A DNA stretch of 64,000 nucleotides from Isoetes taiwanensis (GCA_021234155.1 JAJEKV010000033.1:4257454-4321453), one strand, 5' to 3'. Positions 49,873 to 61,292 are shown, counted from the stretch's first letter. A program made the numbers and translations. Notes: generated from the sequence alone by a model not told the origin.

Positions 49873-51974
49873 CTCCAAACACAGTCCCAAATGACGTAAC
49901 CCTTTTAATAGAAGAAAGATTTGATATTTTGTCAACCAACCTTGGCTCCCAAAGCTATATTCACGAGAAAGGCATTAGATTCTTTTCATGTTTATGTAGG
50001 CTAAGCATTCTACCAATTTGAACTGACCTCTCTAAGCCGACCTTGATCTTGTAACAGGTTTCCATTCCTTAAAGAATCCTTAAACCGTGACATGGTTGTG
50101 ACTCCTGCAGTATAGCCAGTTGCATGTTCTATGTAGGAGTGACCATGCAAGAGAGCATGAAGCTGTCATATAACCATCAGCATAAGTTCAGGTTGAGAAA
50201 TTCAAATGCTTGCTAGTAACAACACTACTACCAATATATCGTTTCTCATATGAGCCAACCATACCTTGGATGTCCCTTCAAAATTAGCTTGGATGGTGCT
50301 TAATAGGCCGTTGTTCAGCTCATTCTAGAGTTTGTTTGAACTACCAGATTTCATAGAATGAAGTGTATTTTTCCAATGGGAGACAACCGGATTCTGCCAA
50401 GAGCCCATCTCGAACGGAATCTGACTCCCAATTCAGCAATTAAAAATCTATTCTCCATCTGTTCCACCTGTTCGATCTCTTGCCATTATTCCTTTGAAAG
50501 CGTGCCTAGGTGCCCAACCAGAAAATGATTAAATATTACTTTACGAACTAAAACTCCAAATGTAGCTTGCTAAGACTCCAATGCGACGTCTTCAGCTTGA
50601 CACATATTTAGCATACTATTGAGAGCTTCTCCATGCTTTTAGAAACAAACATATACCACTTATAGTGGTCTGAGATCTCTATTCTGAGGTATTTTTAGTG
50701 CTTGCTCTTTCCATTTCTCAATATCTATGTGAAACAAATTCTAATTTGCTGCTTAACACCATTATTCTGGATATACTATTGTTTACGTTCACAAACTGAG
50801 GTTTCTCTGAAGGCTAACTGATGTTTTTTTTATGAGCACCATAGCATCAGCATAAGGCAGCAGTTGCTTAATATATCCAGAAAGTTGTGTACCCTGCCGC
50901 AAGTTTTATCCCTGTTGGATGCTGGATGCTGACACCAATAATTATGAATATCTGATTTCAAGTCTATGAATGCATACTTTATAGGGAAGTTTCAAAGTTT
51001 TAAATACCCAATTTCCTTTTCCTTAAGGAAAAGCGATACACATTTCCTAAGAATACAAAAGGTGATAGGATAAAAAAAAGTTTACCTTGTAAGTAAAGCT
51101 TCTATTCTCATCTAACTTATTTAAATGACCATGATCGACGGCAAACTTCCTGAAAGCCATTTTTTAAGCTACTTCTATAGCTGAACAACCGTTGTCGGAG
51201 TAGAAGACACAATTAGCCCAGCCTATTCACATATAACTTGAAATTAGGCATTATAAAAAATGTAATTAACCATCATCATTGCAATTGCAATTACAAGGAC
51301 TGATAGGACTGTATGTAGTTTATATATAGTCTTATTTTGCAAAATGTCCAAAAGGACACGGGTCATAAGAGTTTCTTTTCGAGGTACTATTTAAAAAATA
51401 AAGAGGTCTCCGCCGGTGGATATGCTACCTGCATGTTCAGATTGGGATGAAGCCTCCTTCCATGCAAAAACAAGCTTAAAAATTGTCCCAACACAAAATG
51501 CATGCTGAATATATAAGTTATTATATTAGAAAATGAATAAGTTGCATAAACTCCCCTATAAATCTTAAGGTGCCCAACCCAAATCAAATGCATGTGTCAA
51601 AGAATCTGCACATATTACAAAGTCTATCCAGCAATCTGTTATGTTCTGCATTTCTTTGCTGTTAAGTCCTTTCTAGGTTCAGAGTCTTGGGACATGTAAA
51701 GGGCTTATATGGATAGGATAAATTCCAAAGAAGCCATATTGAAAACCCAACGGAGATGAATCAAGGAGTTGGCTTATAATGCCAGTCCAGAATGGCAGAA
51801 CCCATACAACACCAATGAGCAGAAAATAAACACATGAAGAAAGAGGCAACTACCATTCCCTACACTCTGAAGAAGCAGCTCTGCACATCGCAATGCAGGT
51901 TCATACACATTTTCGGGAAACATCACATGGCCATATCTTCCAGCAGCATACCCAATTTGACTTGCAAGCTCGTT
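49873..51974 (-). pseudogene. BIO1: BIO1 (diaminopelargonate aminotransferase) pseudogene
   Basis: Four reverse-strand exons match the plant BIO1 part of biotin synthesis in order: 51974-51854 (IGYAAGRYGHVMFPENVYEP), 51222-51086 (FYSDNGCSAIEVA, stop, KMAFRKFAVDH), 50162-50028 (LHALLHGHSYIEHATGYTAG) and 49954-49873 (LWEPRLVDKISNLSSIKRV). All have GT-AG edges. The enzyme converts 8-amino-7-oxononanoate to 7,8-diaminopelargonate in mitochondria, using PLP. The second exon has a TAA stop inside its conserved helix at about 51165. The exons that should lie between 51086 and 50162, with the PLP-binding aspartate (DEVFTG) and lysine (KLLTGG) motifs, are not found, nor is the C-terminal exon. It is therefore a decayed copy; a working gene must exist elsewhere. 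Confidence 0.85.
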
Positions 51975-52336
51975 CTGAAGTTCAAATGAACTAGTCAGAC
52001 CATCGTTGTAGCATTGGCAATAAGAAAAAGTAATACTATAAGACCAAACCCACTAAGTGAAACTCTCTTGAAGAAATGCCAAGGGTGGTTATACTAGGAC
52101 AACCCAGATTACTGGGTATACATAGATAAACTTGGGAGAAATGAATGAAGGAGAACAAAGACTGCAGGTTAGGTTGGAAGAAGAAAGGTGAATGCTTCAT
52201 AGGCTGTAGAATTCTAGCACATCATCAACTTGTGCCATCGGCTGCATGAACCATCTTTTGACATTCCTCTCAAGGAACAATGGTAAATTGAGCAATTGTA
52301 CATATTACATATTACCAGACAACAGAATGACAATAC

Positions 52337-52567
52337 CTTTGGAATGCTTGCTTGGTGATGTGATATTCCAATAGCCTTTAGTTCCTTTGACAGATCTGCA
52401 AAAGCTTTCTTCTTTATAAATATTGCTGCAACTCTTCCAAAGCTTAGTTGCCCTGGAAACCACTCTTGTAGATAGCGCCTCAAGTGTAAAAAATTTATTC
52501 GTGAACTTTGGAAGACCGTTGCAATGACTGCATTATGAAGCAAATTCACGTTACCCTTCTTGTCAAC
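52337..52567 (-). pseudogene. Exon-like segment of unknown family
   Basis: A reverse-strand open stretch of 77 codons (GNVNLLHNAVIATVFQSS, then FLHLRRYLQEWFPGQLSFG and FADLSKELKAIGISHHQA) is bounded by a good acceptor (CTGCAACAG at 52568) and a donor (CAAAG|GTATTG at 52336). It would splice in phase into the first BIO1 exon at 51974, but its sequence does not match the part of BIO1 expected there. It may be an exon of a different host gene that now lies beside the pseudogene. I do not recognise it. Confidence 0.4.
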
Positions 52568-52599
52568 CTGTTGCAGTCAGGCGATGGATTAGAAGGATC

Positions 52600-52705
52600 T
52601 GCTAGTTAACACAATTTTGGAAGCCTTCAAATCTCCATGGCTGATGCCAATGTTATGGATATGTGCAAGACCCGAGAGCAATTCATACACAATAAGGCAC
52701 ATATG
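52600..52705 (-). pseudogene. Protein-kinase catalytic-loop fragment
   Basis: On the reverse strand a short frame reads LIVYELLSGLAHIHNIGI, then SHGDLKASKIVLTS. This is the pattern around the catalytic loop of protein kinases, with HGDLK in place of HRDLK. It ends at a stop (TAA) near 52590. No other kinase motif was found nearby, so it is an isolated fragment. The HGDLK form is seen in some atypical or inactive kinases. Confidence 0.4.
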
Positions 52706-52849
52706 TGCCAATCACTTCCAAGCGCACATGGACTAAACTGCAAAAGGACTTTAGGGTATCTCATAGCAAGAGCTCCCGCCATGGCAATTGCATCCTTCTT
52801 TCCTGAACACGAAGAAGAGTAGCAACTCCGTCGGTAAACACCGGTTAGC

Positions 52850-52997
52850 CAGTTTCGACATGGATGCCCAAGAATAGCCGCCACTGCCAGTTTACACCCT
52901 ATAGCAAGTTTGGAGCAGTCATTGGCATATACTAGCATATACTTGGAATATGTCATAAACCCACATGGACAAGGGCTTGCCCCCCTAGGGGCAATCC
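52850..52997 (-). repeat. Dispersed repeat, reverse copy (palindromic site 3)
   Basis: Reversed, it starts GGATTGCCCCTAGGGGGGCA and continues with CCATGTGGGTTTATGACATA, GTATATGC, CTGCTCCAAAC and GTAAACTGGC. The same order of words occurs forward at 55844-55990, about 150 bp with moderate divergence. Confidence 0.7.
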
Positions 52998-53070
52998 AAA
53001 AGGAGTTAGAAAGTAGAACGTCTAGCAATAGGAGGTCATCGCAATAATCATCGGAGATTATCTTGCTCAA

Positions 53071-53751
53071 CCTGATCTAATCACAAATCGTGTGGCTCTC
53101 TAATATGAGAAAATGACAAAGCAAGCAAAGTCGAAACGGTGATATTTGATCCATTCAATCAATCAATGCTTCTATGAAACACATGCTTGAACACATCCTT
53201 GGAAAGTTTATGGCTGAAATTAGAAAAGACTATATATTTGCCATTTTCGAATTCTGAAAGGTCAGTCTCATGAAACTTTAAAAATGCTACAAGAATTTGA
53301 TTCTTTAATTTAAAAAGACATCAAACCCTTTGTGCAGAATACTTTTCTTGGCATTGTGGCTTAAGGAGGTCAACTCTCCCGTCTTGCAGATCATGAAAAA
53401 TAACCCTCTGGGCCTGCTGGCCTCGAGGCTTATTTCCCATAATTTGCTTGAGGAGAGGGTTCACTTCCTCTCCTCTTGCAGCTCTGGCCTCTGGCCATCG
53501 AGTCCTCGCCCATTACATCCAAATTAAATGGGCTCGCCACTCTGGGCTCTTGCCGAAATAGGCTTTCACAAGGGTCTAACCCCTTCCTTCTCCTGTAGCT
53601 TTTGACATAGCTTTTGACATAGCTTTTGCCGTAATCTCATATCTGAATTGCATCAAGAAAAATGTTACTTCTTTTTATAAACGATTATAGGGCTTGTGTA
53701 TATTAGCTATAAATATATTCAAAACTAGTCTAGAATAAGAATATTTTTTGT
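53071..53751. other. Spacer
   Basis: No gene. TAGCTTTTGACA is repeated near 53597-53625. CTATAAATATATTC at about 53709 is TATA-like and lies upstream of the LTR-like end. Confidence 0.45.
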
Positions 53752-53923
53752 GTTAAGAGACTTTTTGTTTTAGGTTCCTAGAGCTTGGTTTCCAGCCAAT
53801 TTGACATCTCTACTGTTACAGTTTTTAAGAGCTGGAAGACCGCCTAGGGCGGTAGTCTGGGAGTTCTTGGTAGCACAATCGATCCTACTTTTTGTAGGCT
53901 GCAACAATTTGGTATCAGAGCCA
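53752..53923 (+). mobile_element. LTR end and primer-binding site of an LTR retroelement
   Basis: GGCTGCAACA (ending about 53907) is followed by ATTTGGTATCAGAGCC, the initiator Met-tRNA primer site. This is the normal 5' LTR/leader junction. The LTR may start at TGTTAAGAG (53752), giving 156 bp, but no partner LTR was found, so only the junction is firm. The LTR holds a CCGCC-TAG-GGCGG palindrome at about 53839. Confidence 0.6.
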
Positions 53924-55843
53924 AGTTGCGTTGAAGGATCTCTGAGCATCCATAATTCTCAGTGTTTTGGCTTGAAAATCATTCCTCAGACTCTTGGAAG
54001 GCTGAGAAGACTTATTGAATCGTGCATGGTTTTTTTTTTTAAATTAGTTGCGCTTGCAAGCCAGAAGGGAGCTCATGCATTTGCAGTTATGGAACAGGCT
54101 CAGTTTAGCCTAAGAATTGCAAGGTAACTTTCTGGGGACCTGAGAAGCAATCACGAAGCTGCTGCAGAGTCTTTAGTGCAACCCAGATTTGCAGCTAAGG
54201 AAAAGACGTTTTGCAGTTTTCTCAGAAGGCTCTGTTTGCTTCGAGCTTCCCAAAGAAGACTCCTTGGGGGCCGAAATTAGCTTTGGGAAAGTTGCTGGGC
54301 ATTTAGTGAAGCCGTCGAGGAGCATCGATCGTCCAAAAAAAGGGGCCGGAATCCAACTACGTTGAAGTTTGCTGGCTGATAACGGGTTCCTAATTCCACC
54401 CTTTTATAACTTTAATAGTTCCTAAAATTAATATTATTAACTTAGCTAACTATCATCCATTACTAGCCGGGCTAGTACTTTAAAGGGCCTGGGGTTCTTG
54501 CCTCAGCACGCGGTGTTGCAAAACCACAACTGGGTTTGCTGACTACGTGTACATTTTGGAAGTGGACCGTTTGCCTTTGGCACTTTGGTGATCTAAACAG
54601 TTGCGTCGTGGGGAGTCCGGGGCTCAATAGTGGGAGGTAGACAAACTGCGTCCAACTTTGTTAGCCCTTAACCAAAATTTTGTAAGGAATTGGTGACGGC
54701 TATGTTATTATATACTCGAGGAGTCAATAGAGCATGACCTAGGGTCCGTGCTAGAAGTTCACAATAATTAGGAATTGTTGAGGTGAACTTCGTATTGGTT
54801 TCTAGGTATTAGGACTCCGCAATTTAAATACTGTGTTCTGGAGGCAGAGCTTCCATTAGGACCCTGGGAGTCTTGAACAGTTATGGATGGGTGGAATCTG
54901 GAATTCCATGGTGAGGGCGGAAGTCCAAACATGTGGTATCTACCATGATAGTAGGTCAAGTGACCATACTTGGTATTGATGGCAATAATCCCGTATGGAT
55001 ATATATATCTGAGCAATTGAAACTAGCCATATTGTTATTCGATATTCCTAGCTTAACGTTCGGGATGTTAAGAGGTGGATGGGTTGGTCATTGGAGCATA
55101 AGAGTCCAATGTGTAATCATTCTAGCTATTACCTCAAAGGCTTTGTGGACATTCTTGAGTCTGACCCTAGGAGAACTTTGCTTTATGTGGGGATCGGACA
55201 AGATAGACCTTTGACTTGTCTATAGTTCCTTTCTTTTTGTTCAAAATAATCAATCGACTCTTGAAGACTTAGTCGAGATTGAAAGGTTCTATTGTGTGTT
55301 GCACTGAGTGCACTACTGTGAAAACTAGGCGAGATTGTAGTCTAGGCCTAGATCGGTTACTTGATGAATTTTTGCAATCACTTGATGAATTTTTGCAATC
55401 AAGTAAAGATTGTGGCATTAAGAAAATCATTGTTTGTGTTATTTTCAGTCAGATAAAATGTGTAAATAGAGTGTATGGGCCAGGGTAGCCCTTAAGGACG
55501 AAAGTTCGCCAAAAGGGTATTTTTTAAGGGTATCGAGAAATTTTGACGCTATAGTTTAGTAGGGCCCGTTATAGATGAAAAAAATAAAATTAGCCAACTT
55601 TTCTACAAACAAATCTCACTCCACTTGAAAATTCGCCACATCCACTAAGCATCATAACTATGGATTCGCCTTATCCTCTACCCTCATTCTCGAAGATTTA
55701 GGGAATCGCCTAATATTCTAGGCTTTCTTCATAACCTAATCTATTCTCCATATCCATCCAGATACATATGATAATTTTAAGAGTTATTTTTGTAGCTATT
55801 GTGTTTCAAATACTTCTAAGGATGCACTGGAGAGCATTTTTTT
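53924..55843. other. Noncoding sequence after the primer site
   Basis: By position the first part should be the leader and gag of the preceding element, but no gag motif is seen. A 93-codon frame at 54933-55214 is hydrophobic with no family. CTTGATGAATTTTTGCAATCA is directly repeated near 55361-55403. No other structure is supported. Confidence 0.4.
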
Positions 55844-55990
55844 GGGTTGCCCCTAGGGGGCAAACCTTAGTTCATGTGGGTTTCTGGCATATTCTAAGTA
55901 TATGCTGGAATATACCTAGGATATTCCAGAAACTGCTCCAAACCTGCTGTTGGCTGTAAACTGGCGGTCACCTACGTTGAACTGCCTAAC
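55844..55990 (+). repeat. Dispersed repeat, forward copy (palindromic site 4)
   Basis: Starts GGGTTGCCCCTAGGGGGCAA and parallels 52997-52850 reversed. Between its halves GGAATATACCTAGGATATTCC forms an extra local palindrome absent from the other copy. Confidence 0.7.
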
Positions 55991-56038
55991 CGGAAACACA
56001 GACAAAACTCTAGAGATAACGCATAGTAAAGCTCTTGG

Positions 56039-56599
56039 TTGAACTCATTCTGTGTTGGCTATGGCTATGGCTATGGCTGTGGCTATGGCGGATATGGTGG
56101 GGCATCCTTCTCGATCAAGTGGCCACTTTTAGCTTATGTGCCCGCCTGGGACCTCGTTATCCCAGAGGGGCCACAGGGTCCAGCTGAGAACCCATTGTTG
56201 CTGCTAGATTTTGAACAGATCTACAGCATCGACTTAATTGGAGCATCATGGAAGGGTGTGACCACTTTGATTGCTTGCCAGATGAGGTTTTTCAGCTCAT
56301 TTTTTTGGCTATTTCAGACCGGCGCATCTGTAGAAAAGTTTGTTTTTATGGCTGCAAAAACTGGAGAATTTTCAGAATTTGATAGTGCCCTGCGTAGAGA
56401 AGACCCAAGCTCTTCCCACACAGAAGAGTCTCCAAAAAGTGCCTTTAGAAGGTGTACCAGAGAAGACTCTGAGCATTCTATGACACATTGTAATGTAGAT
56501 TTAGGAAAGAGCACTGGGGAAAGAACTTCTGGCGCTAACAGTTACAGGATTAGGCACATCTTATCCAGTGCAGAGACTGTCATTATCATACAGGAATGA
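56039..56599 (+). CDS. Hypothetical frame with Gly-Tyr repeat start
   Basis: A 186-codon open frame. It starts NSFCVGYGYGYGCGYGGYGG, produced by a GGCTAT hexamer repeat, then a hydrophobic stretch, a polar Ser/Glu/Arg-rich part (REDPSSSHTEESPKSAFRR) and ISSAETVIII-type end. No known domain is seen. The length is longer than chance would give in AT-rich DNA, but the repeat-derived start and lack of motif make a real protein doubtful. The ATG codon is not certain: the listed start may be a TTG. Confidence 0.25.
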   Translation: MNSFCVGYGYGYGCGYGGYGGASFSIKWPLLAYVPAWDLVIPEGPQGPAENPLLLLDFEQIYSIDLIGASWKGVTTLIACQMRFFSSFFWLFQTGASVEKFVFMAAKTGEFSEFDSALRREDPSSSHTEESPKSAFRRCTREDSEHSMTHCNVDLGKSTGERTSGANSYRIRHILSSAETVIIIQE

Positions 56600-56854
56600 C
56601 ACAAGAAGCTTCCTGACTTTACCCTTCGTCAGGTGATTGCCTCTAGTAATGTAATGCTTTCCCCTACAACCAACAGGCGCTTGGATCAGCCCATTCTTAA
56701 AACCAGCAGAATGTCCATAGGTTGGGGTAGCAGAATGTCCTACCTAGTGTTTTGCACAGACATGAATATGCATCAAACTTCTGTATGGTCCATTAAGTAT
56801 CAAGACATGTCTAGGTTCTCAAACATTCTGCCTCCAAATAGACACAAGGATTAG

Positions 56855-57120
56855 CTTACAGCTCATTACCTGCTGCATAGATACTAAATAGCAAAGCATG
56901 CTGCGCATTGCACCATCCAGCTTGAAAACATGTTCTACAACACTTTTTCTTAGATCTGAAACACCATGTATTTTGCATGAACTAACAAATATGGTGCAGT
57001 GGGCTGGTAGGTTATGCATCAACAATTCTGCATCACCTAGCTGTCCTCATCGTCCAGCTCATTACCTGCTGCATAGATACTAAATAGCGAAGGATGCTGC
57101 GCATTGCACCACCATCCAGC
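56855..57120 (+). repeat. ~200-bp tandem duplication interrupted by the Copia element
   Basis: Unit 1 (about 56855-57052) starts CAGCTCATTACCTGCTGCAT, contains CCAGCTTGAAAACATG and ends CTGTCCTCATCGTC. Unit 2 starts at about 57053 with the same words, is cut at CCAGC (57116-57120) by the Copia element, and resumes at 61581 with CCAGCTTGAAAACATG through to about 61718. So the duplication is older than the Copia insertion. Confidence 0.85.
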
Positions 57121-57379
57121 TGTTAGAATTCAAGCTGTACATTAGAGTACATTAGATACATTGAAGTACATCATGTACATCTCTGGCCTTTGGCCTTCTG
57201 TTTCCGGCTGTTGGCCTTCAATGCCATTCATTCCATGTATTTATAGATTACATGCAATACAGAGAACATTCAGATTGTTCCTATTCTATTCCTATCGTGT
57301 CTCTTCCATTCTTGCTTTCGCTTTGGCTCACTCTGTGCTGTAGGTTTGTATCAGTCCATAGGTGATACGTTTTCCAACA
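57121..57379 (+). repeat. Copia 5' LTR
   Basis: 259 bp. It contains a TATTTATAGATT TATA-like box at about 57237 and GGCC-rich repeats (TGGCCTTTGGCCTTC) at about 57184, and ends CCAACA before the primer site. Confidence 0.97.
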
Positions 57380-57392
57380 TGGTATCAGAGCC
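57380..57392 (+). other. Copia primer-binding site
   Basis: TGGTATCAGAGCC directly follows the LTR, complementary to the 3' end of the initiator Met tRNA. Confidence 0.93.
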
Positions 57393-57476
57393 TATTGTCA
57401 TGTGAAGGGAAGTTCGACAATAGAGAAACTTGGGAGAACAATTCTGGAAGAATACTTATTTGAGCAGGAGAAGATC

Positions 57477-58763
57477 ATGGAGACCATTCTGAAGCCACCT
57501 ATGTTTGATGGCAAAGGGTTTCAAGGCTGGAAGAAATCCATGAAGTTATATCTAATGGCAGAGGATGTCTGGGATATAGTGGATGGGTCTGAAACTAAAC
57601 CAGAGAATGTTGGGACAACTGCTCAAATCAAGCTTCAAAAGGATTGGCAACGCTGTGATAATAGAGCAATGGCTTGCATATGTATGTGTCTTTCTAGAGC
57701 CATAGTCATGCAAGTAGATGTGGATCAGGGCAGCTATTCTCTTTGGATTTGGCTTGAAGATAAGTATGGCACCAAAACAGAAGGTGAAGTTATGCATTTG
57801 TATACACAGATTAGGAATTGCAAGTATGTGGAAGGGGCTGATCCGAATACACACATAAATCAAATGAAGGAGATGTTTGATATGTTGCCAGCAGCAGATT
57901 CCAAGTATGCAGTTCCAGAGGGGCAACAAAAGCTCCAGTTATATGCTTCTCTTCCCAATTCATGGGAAAACTTTGTTGATTTCTTGACAGCTCAAAGTAG
58001 TCTTTCATGGGATGACGCCGTCTCTAAGCTTTTGCAGAAAGAGATGCGCTTGAAAGACAAAGTGGAGGATTCCAAGCCAGCACAGGCCATGCTTCGAGGG
58101 AGGCAAGATAAAAAGCCTCATTATAAAAAGCAATCAGATGGGAAGGTGGAAGGATCAAAAGGAGCACGTCTTAAGAAAGTTTATGCCAAGAGAGGGCAAT
58201 GCAAGAACTGCTTTGAATATGGCCATTCTGCAGCCGATTGTCCGGAGGGAAAGAACAAATCAGAGAAAGCACACCTAGTTGAGGCACAAGTCATCAAAGA
58301 AGAGGCTTCTCTTGTGATCCAATCAGAGCAGAGTCTCAGAATTAAAGGGGAGGCTTCTGTTATGGAAATAAGTGCATGTACTGCTGTTGGAAAGAAGGTT
58401 CTTACAGTGGATTCTGCATGCACATCAGTGATGTTGAAGGATAAGGATCTATTCTCAAGTTATCAAAATGACAAAAGTTTGGTGCAATTGGGAGATCATA
58501 GTGAAATTCAAGTGCAAGGAAGTGGTCAATATCATTTCACGCTATTGAATGGTGAAAGTACGGTACTTCCAGAAACCTTACATGTCCCGGAATTGCGAAA
58601 AAACCTTTTGTCAGTTGCATGTGCAGCAGATGCTGGTCTGCAAGTTTTCTTTGATGATAAGGAAGTTCTTGTCTTGAAGAATGCACGGATTGAAGGGGAC
58701 ATAGTGGCCAAAGGCTCAAGACATGGCAATTTGTATGACCTGGAGGTGTCTACTCCAAATTAG
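57477..58763 (+). pseudogene. Copia gag and protease frame
   Basis: Starts at the ATG at 57477 (METILKPPMFDGKGFQGWKK), about 85 bases after the primer site, and runs open to a TAG at 58761. Gag motifs: FDGKGFQGWKKSMKLYL near the start, ALCLYASLP-type region LQLYASLPNSWENFVDFL in the middle, and the zinc knuckle CKNCFEYGHSAADC (C-x2-C-x4-H-x4-C) at about 58200. The aspartic protease follows as LTVDSACTSVML, where the usual DSG is DSA. The LHVPELRKNLLSV motif near 58590 is typical of the region before integrase. The stop at 58761 separates this part from integrase; some Copia elements do use a stop here to make extra gag, but with the later breaks it is simplest to call it damage. Confidence 0.9.
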
Positions 58764-59946
58764 GCCCTAGTAGTATCAGCCAAAGAAAAGGAGAAAGTGC
58801 TACTTTGGCACAAAAGGTACGGTCACGCTAATGTTCAAGCGTTAAAAATAATGCAGCGGAAGAACATGGTTCATGGCATGAAGATAACAATGAAGGCAGA
58901 CAAGGATCTTTGTGAAGCATGCATCCTTGGGAAGCACCGTCGCAGATCATTTGCAAGTATAGGCAGCAGAGCTAAGCAAGTGCTAGAGCTTGTCCCTCAG
59001 ATCTTTGTGGACCAACAGAGGCGTCTGCACGCCTTGGTAAAGCAGTATATTTCATCACGTTTATTGATGACTTTAGTCGGAAAACAATTGTCTATTTTCT
59101 AACCAAGAAAAGTGATGCTCTTGAGGCTTTCAAATTGTATAAAGCATGTGTAGAAAATCAGACAGGGAAGAAGATTAAGCAATTGTGCACTGATGGTGGT
59201 GGAGAGTATCTTAGTGATCTCTTCCATGATACATGTGATCAGGCAGGGATTCAGCGTCAATGCACAACAAGGGCTACTCCTCAACAAAACGGTGTTGCAG
59301 AGAGGAAGAATCGCACTTTGTGCAATGTGGCAAGAAGTATGCTTGCCGAAGTCATTTGCCAAAGTACTTTTGGGCTGATGCAATTGCTGCAGCAGTTCAT
59401 GTGCAAAACAGATTGACCACAGTTGCCTTGGATAATGAGATGACTCCAGAAGAAGCTTGGTCTGGAGAGAAACCGGATGTTTCTCATTTGCGCACATTTG
59501 GATGCACCGCTTATGTACATGTTCCTGAGCATTTGCGCAGAAAATTTGATGCCCGTAGCACCAAATGCACTTTCATTGGCTATGCACCTAATCATAAAGC
59601 ATACTTGTTGTGGGACCAAGAGCGGAGAAAGGAATACACCAGCTCAGAAGTAGTTTTTGATGAGTCAAATTCTATGTCTATTGATCCACTTGTGGATGGA
59701 AACTTCATTCAAGACAGATATCTTGTTCTTGATGATCCTCCACTCGTTGATCTTCAAGATTTGGGGGCTTCCTCTGAAGCTTCACATTGGAAACGGGCAG
59801 TTGAGGTAGAGCTCGCATCCATGGATGCAAACAAGGTATGGGAACTTGCTGATTTGCCCATGGGCGCAAAGCAGTGGATTGCAAATGGCTATTCAAGAAA
59901 AAGTACAAGGCTGATGGCAGCCTTGACAAATATAAGGCTAGGCTAG
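58764..59946 (+). pseudogene. Copia integrase remnant
   Basis: Right after the gag stop the same frame holds the GAG-pre-integrase zinc-binding motif (LLWHKRYGHANVQAL, then CEACILGKH). A shift near 58990 moves to a frame with the catalytic core: FITFIDDFSRK, LCTDGGGEYLS and NGVAERKNRTL carry the D, D and E. A second shift near 59345 leads to FGCTAYVHVPEHLRRKFD and CTFIGYAPNHKAY, then the linker and the start of RT (HWKRAVEVELASMDANKVWEL). It is not functional as it stands. Confidence 0.9.
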
Positions 59947-61292
59947 TTGCTCGAGGTTTCAGCCAAGTTTAAAGGTCTTGATTATGATGAGACATTTTCA
60001 CCGGTCGTGAGAATGAATAGCTTGCGTGTTTTGCTTGCCTTATGAGCCAAATTGGATTGGGAAATTCATCAAATGGATGTGGATACGGCATTTCTGAATG
60101 GAGATCTTCTTGAGGACATCTATATGTTGCAACCCCCAGGTTTTGAAGTACCCAGCCAGGAAAACAAGGTATGTAAACTCCGGAAGGCCATTTATGGCTT
60201 AAAGCAGGCGTCTGGAGTTTGGTACAAGAAGTTTGATGATGCACTTAAACATGAAGGATTTCAAGTTGCTACAATAGATTCTAATGTCTACGTCAAATGC
60301 ATGAGAGGTATATATTTGATTTTAGTGCTATATGTGGATGATATACTTGCAATGGGCAGCAATCTTCTTGATGTTCAAGCACTTAAATCTCAACTAGCTA
60401 ACAAGTTTAAGATGAAATATTTGGGTGCAGCTAGCTCTTTCTTGGGTATGCAGATACATCATGATAGGAAGAAGAGGCTAATTCATATTAGCCAACCTCG
60501 GTATGCTGAATTTTTGCTTGAGCAATTTCGCATGGCAGATTGTAAGCCTGTTTCCATGCCGATGGAAGCTGGCATCAAATTGTTTGAAGATGAACCTGTT
60601 TGTGATACTGTGCAGTCTCTTCTCTACCATATAGGCAGCTTGTTGGGAGTTTGATGTATCTCATGACCATAACACGACCTGATCTTTATTTTGCTGTGGT
60701 TGCATTGAGTTAGTTTAATCACTGTTATGAGTTAAAGCATTGGCAGCTAGCAAAGCGTGTTCTTCGCTATTTGCAAGGAACAAAAGAGTATGGAATTTGT
60801 TATTGTGATAACGGATCAGCAAGTCTTCATGCATTTACTGATGCAAGTTGGGGCAACAACAGGGATTCTCATTCCATTACAGGTAGCACATGCATGCTTT
60901 ATGGAGGTGCAGTAGGGTGGATAAGCAAAAAGCAATCTGTCGTAGCGCGATCTTTAACAAAGGCAGAATACATTGCCTTATCTACTGGAGTTGCAGATCT
61001 TATTTGGTATGACCACTTGCTTAGCGATGTTGGTATTTTTGCGCAGTAGCCTATTCACGTTTATGTGGACAACCAAAGTTGCATGAAAATGGGAGAGCGA
61101 CCAGGACATCATCCTCGGACAAAGCACATTCCAATTCATTATCATTATGTTTGTGATCTGGTGGAGAAAGCAATCATTTCATTAATCTATTCGCCCACTG
61201 GTGCAATGGTTGTAGATATCTTTACTAAGCCACTGGGCACACAAAAGTTTGTACAGTTTAGATCAGCACTTGGTGTTATACCATTGCAGTAG
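59947..61292 (+). pseudogene. Copia reverse transcriptase and RNase H remnant
   Basis: RT motifs: MDVDTAFLNGDLLEDIYM, CKLRKAIYGLKQA and the catalytic LYVDDILAMGS (YVDD at 60331-60342). After a break near 60650, RNase H: HAFTDASWGNNRDS, SLTKAEYIALSTG, then after a TAG at 61047 VDNQSCMKMGERPGHHPRTK and VVDIFTKPLG, the conserved Copia C-terminus. The stop at 61290 is 18 bases before the polypurine tract, the normal spacing. Confidence 0.92.

Noticed and set aside
54933-55214. 93-codon hydrophobic frame as a membrane protein gene
   Set aside because: No family motif, no neighbouring exons, and it lies in the interior of a probable LTR element.
53924-55230. A possible structured intron or organelle-derived RNA
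   Set aside because: No group II domain V or group I core was found, and no organelle gene flanks it.
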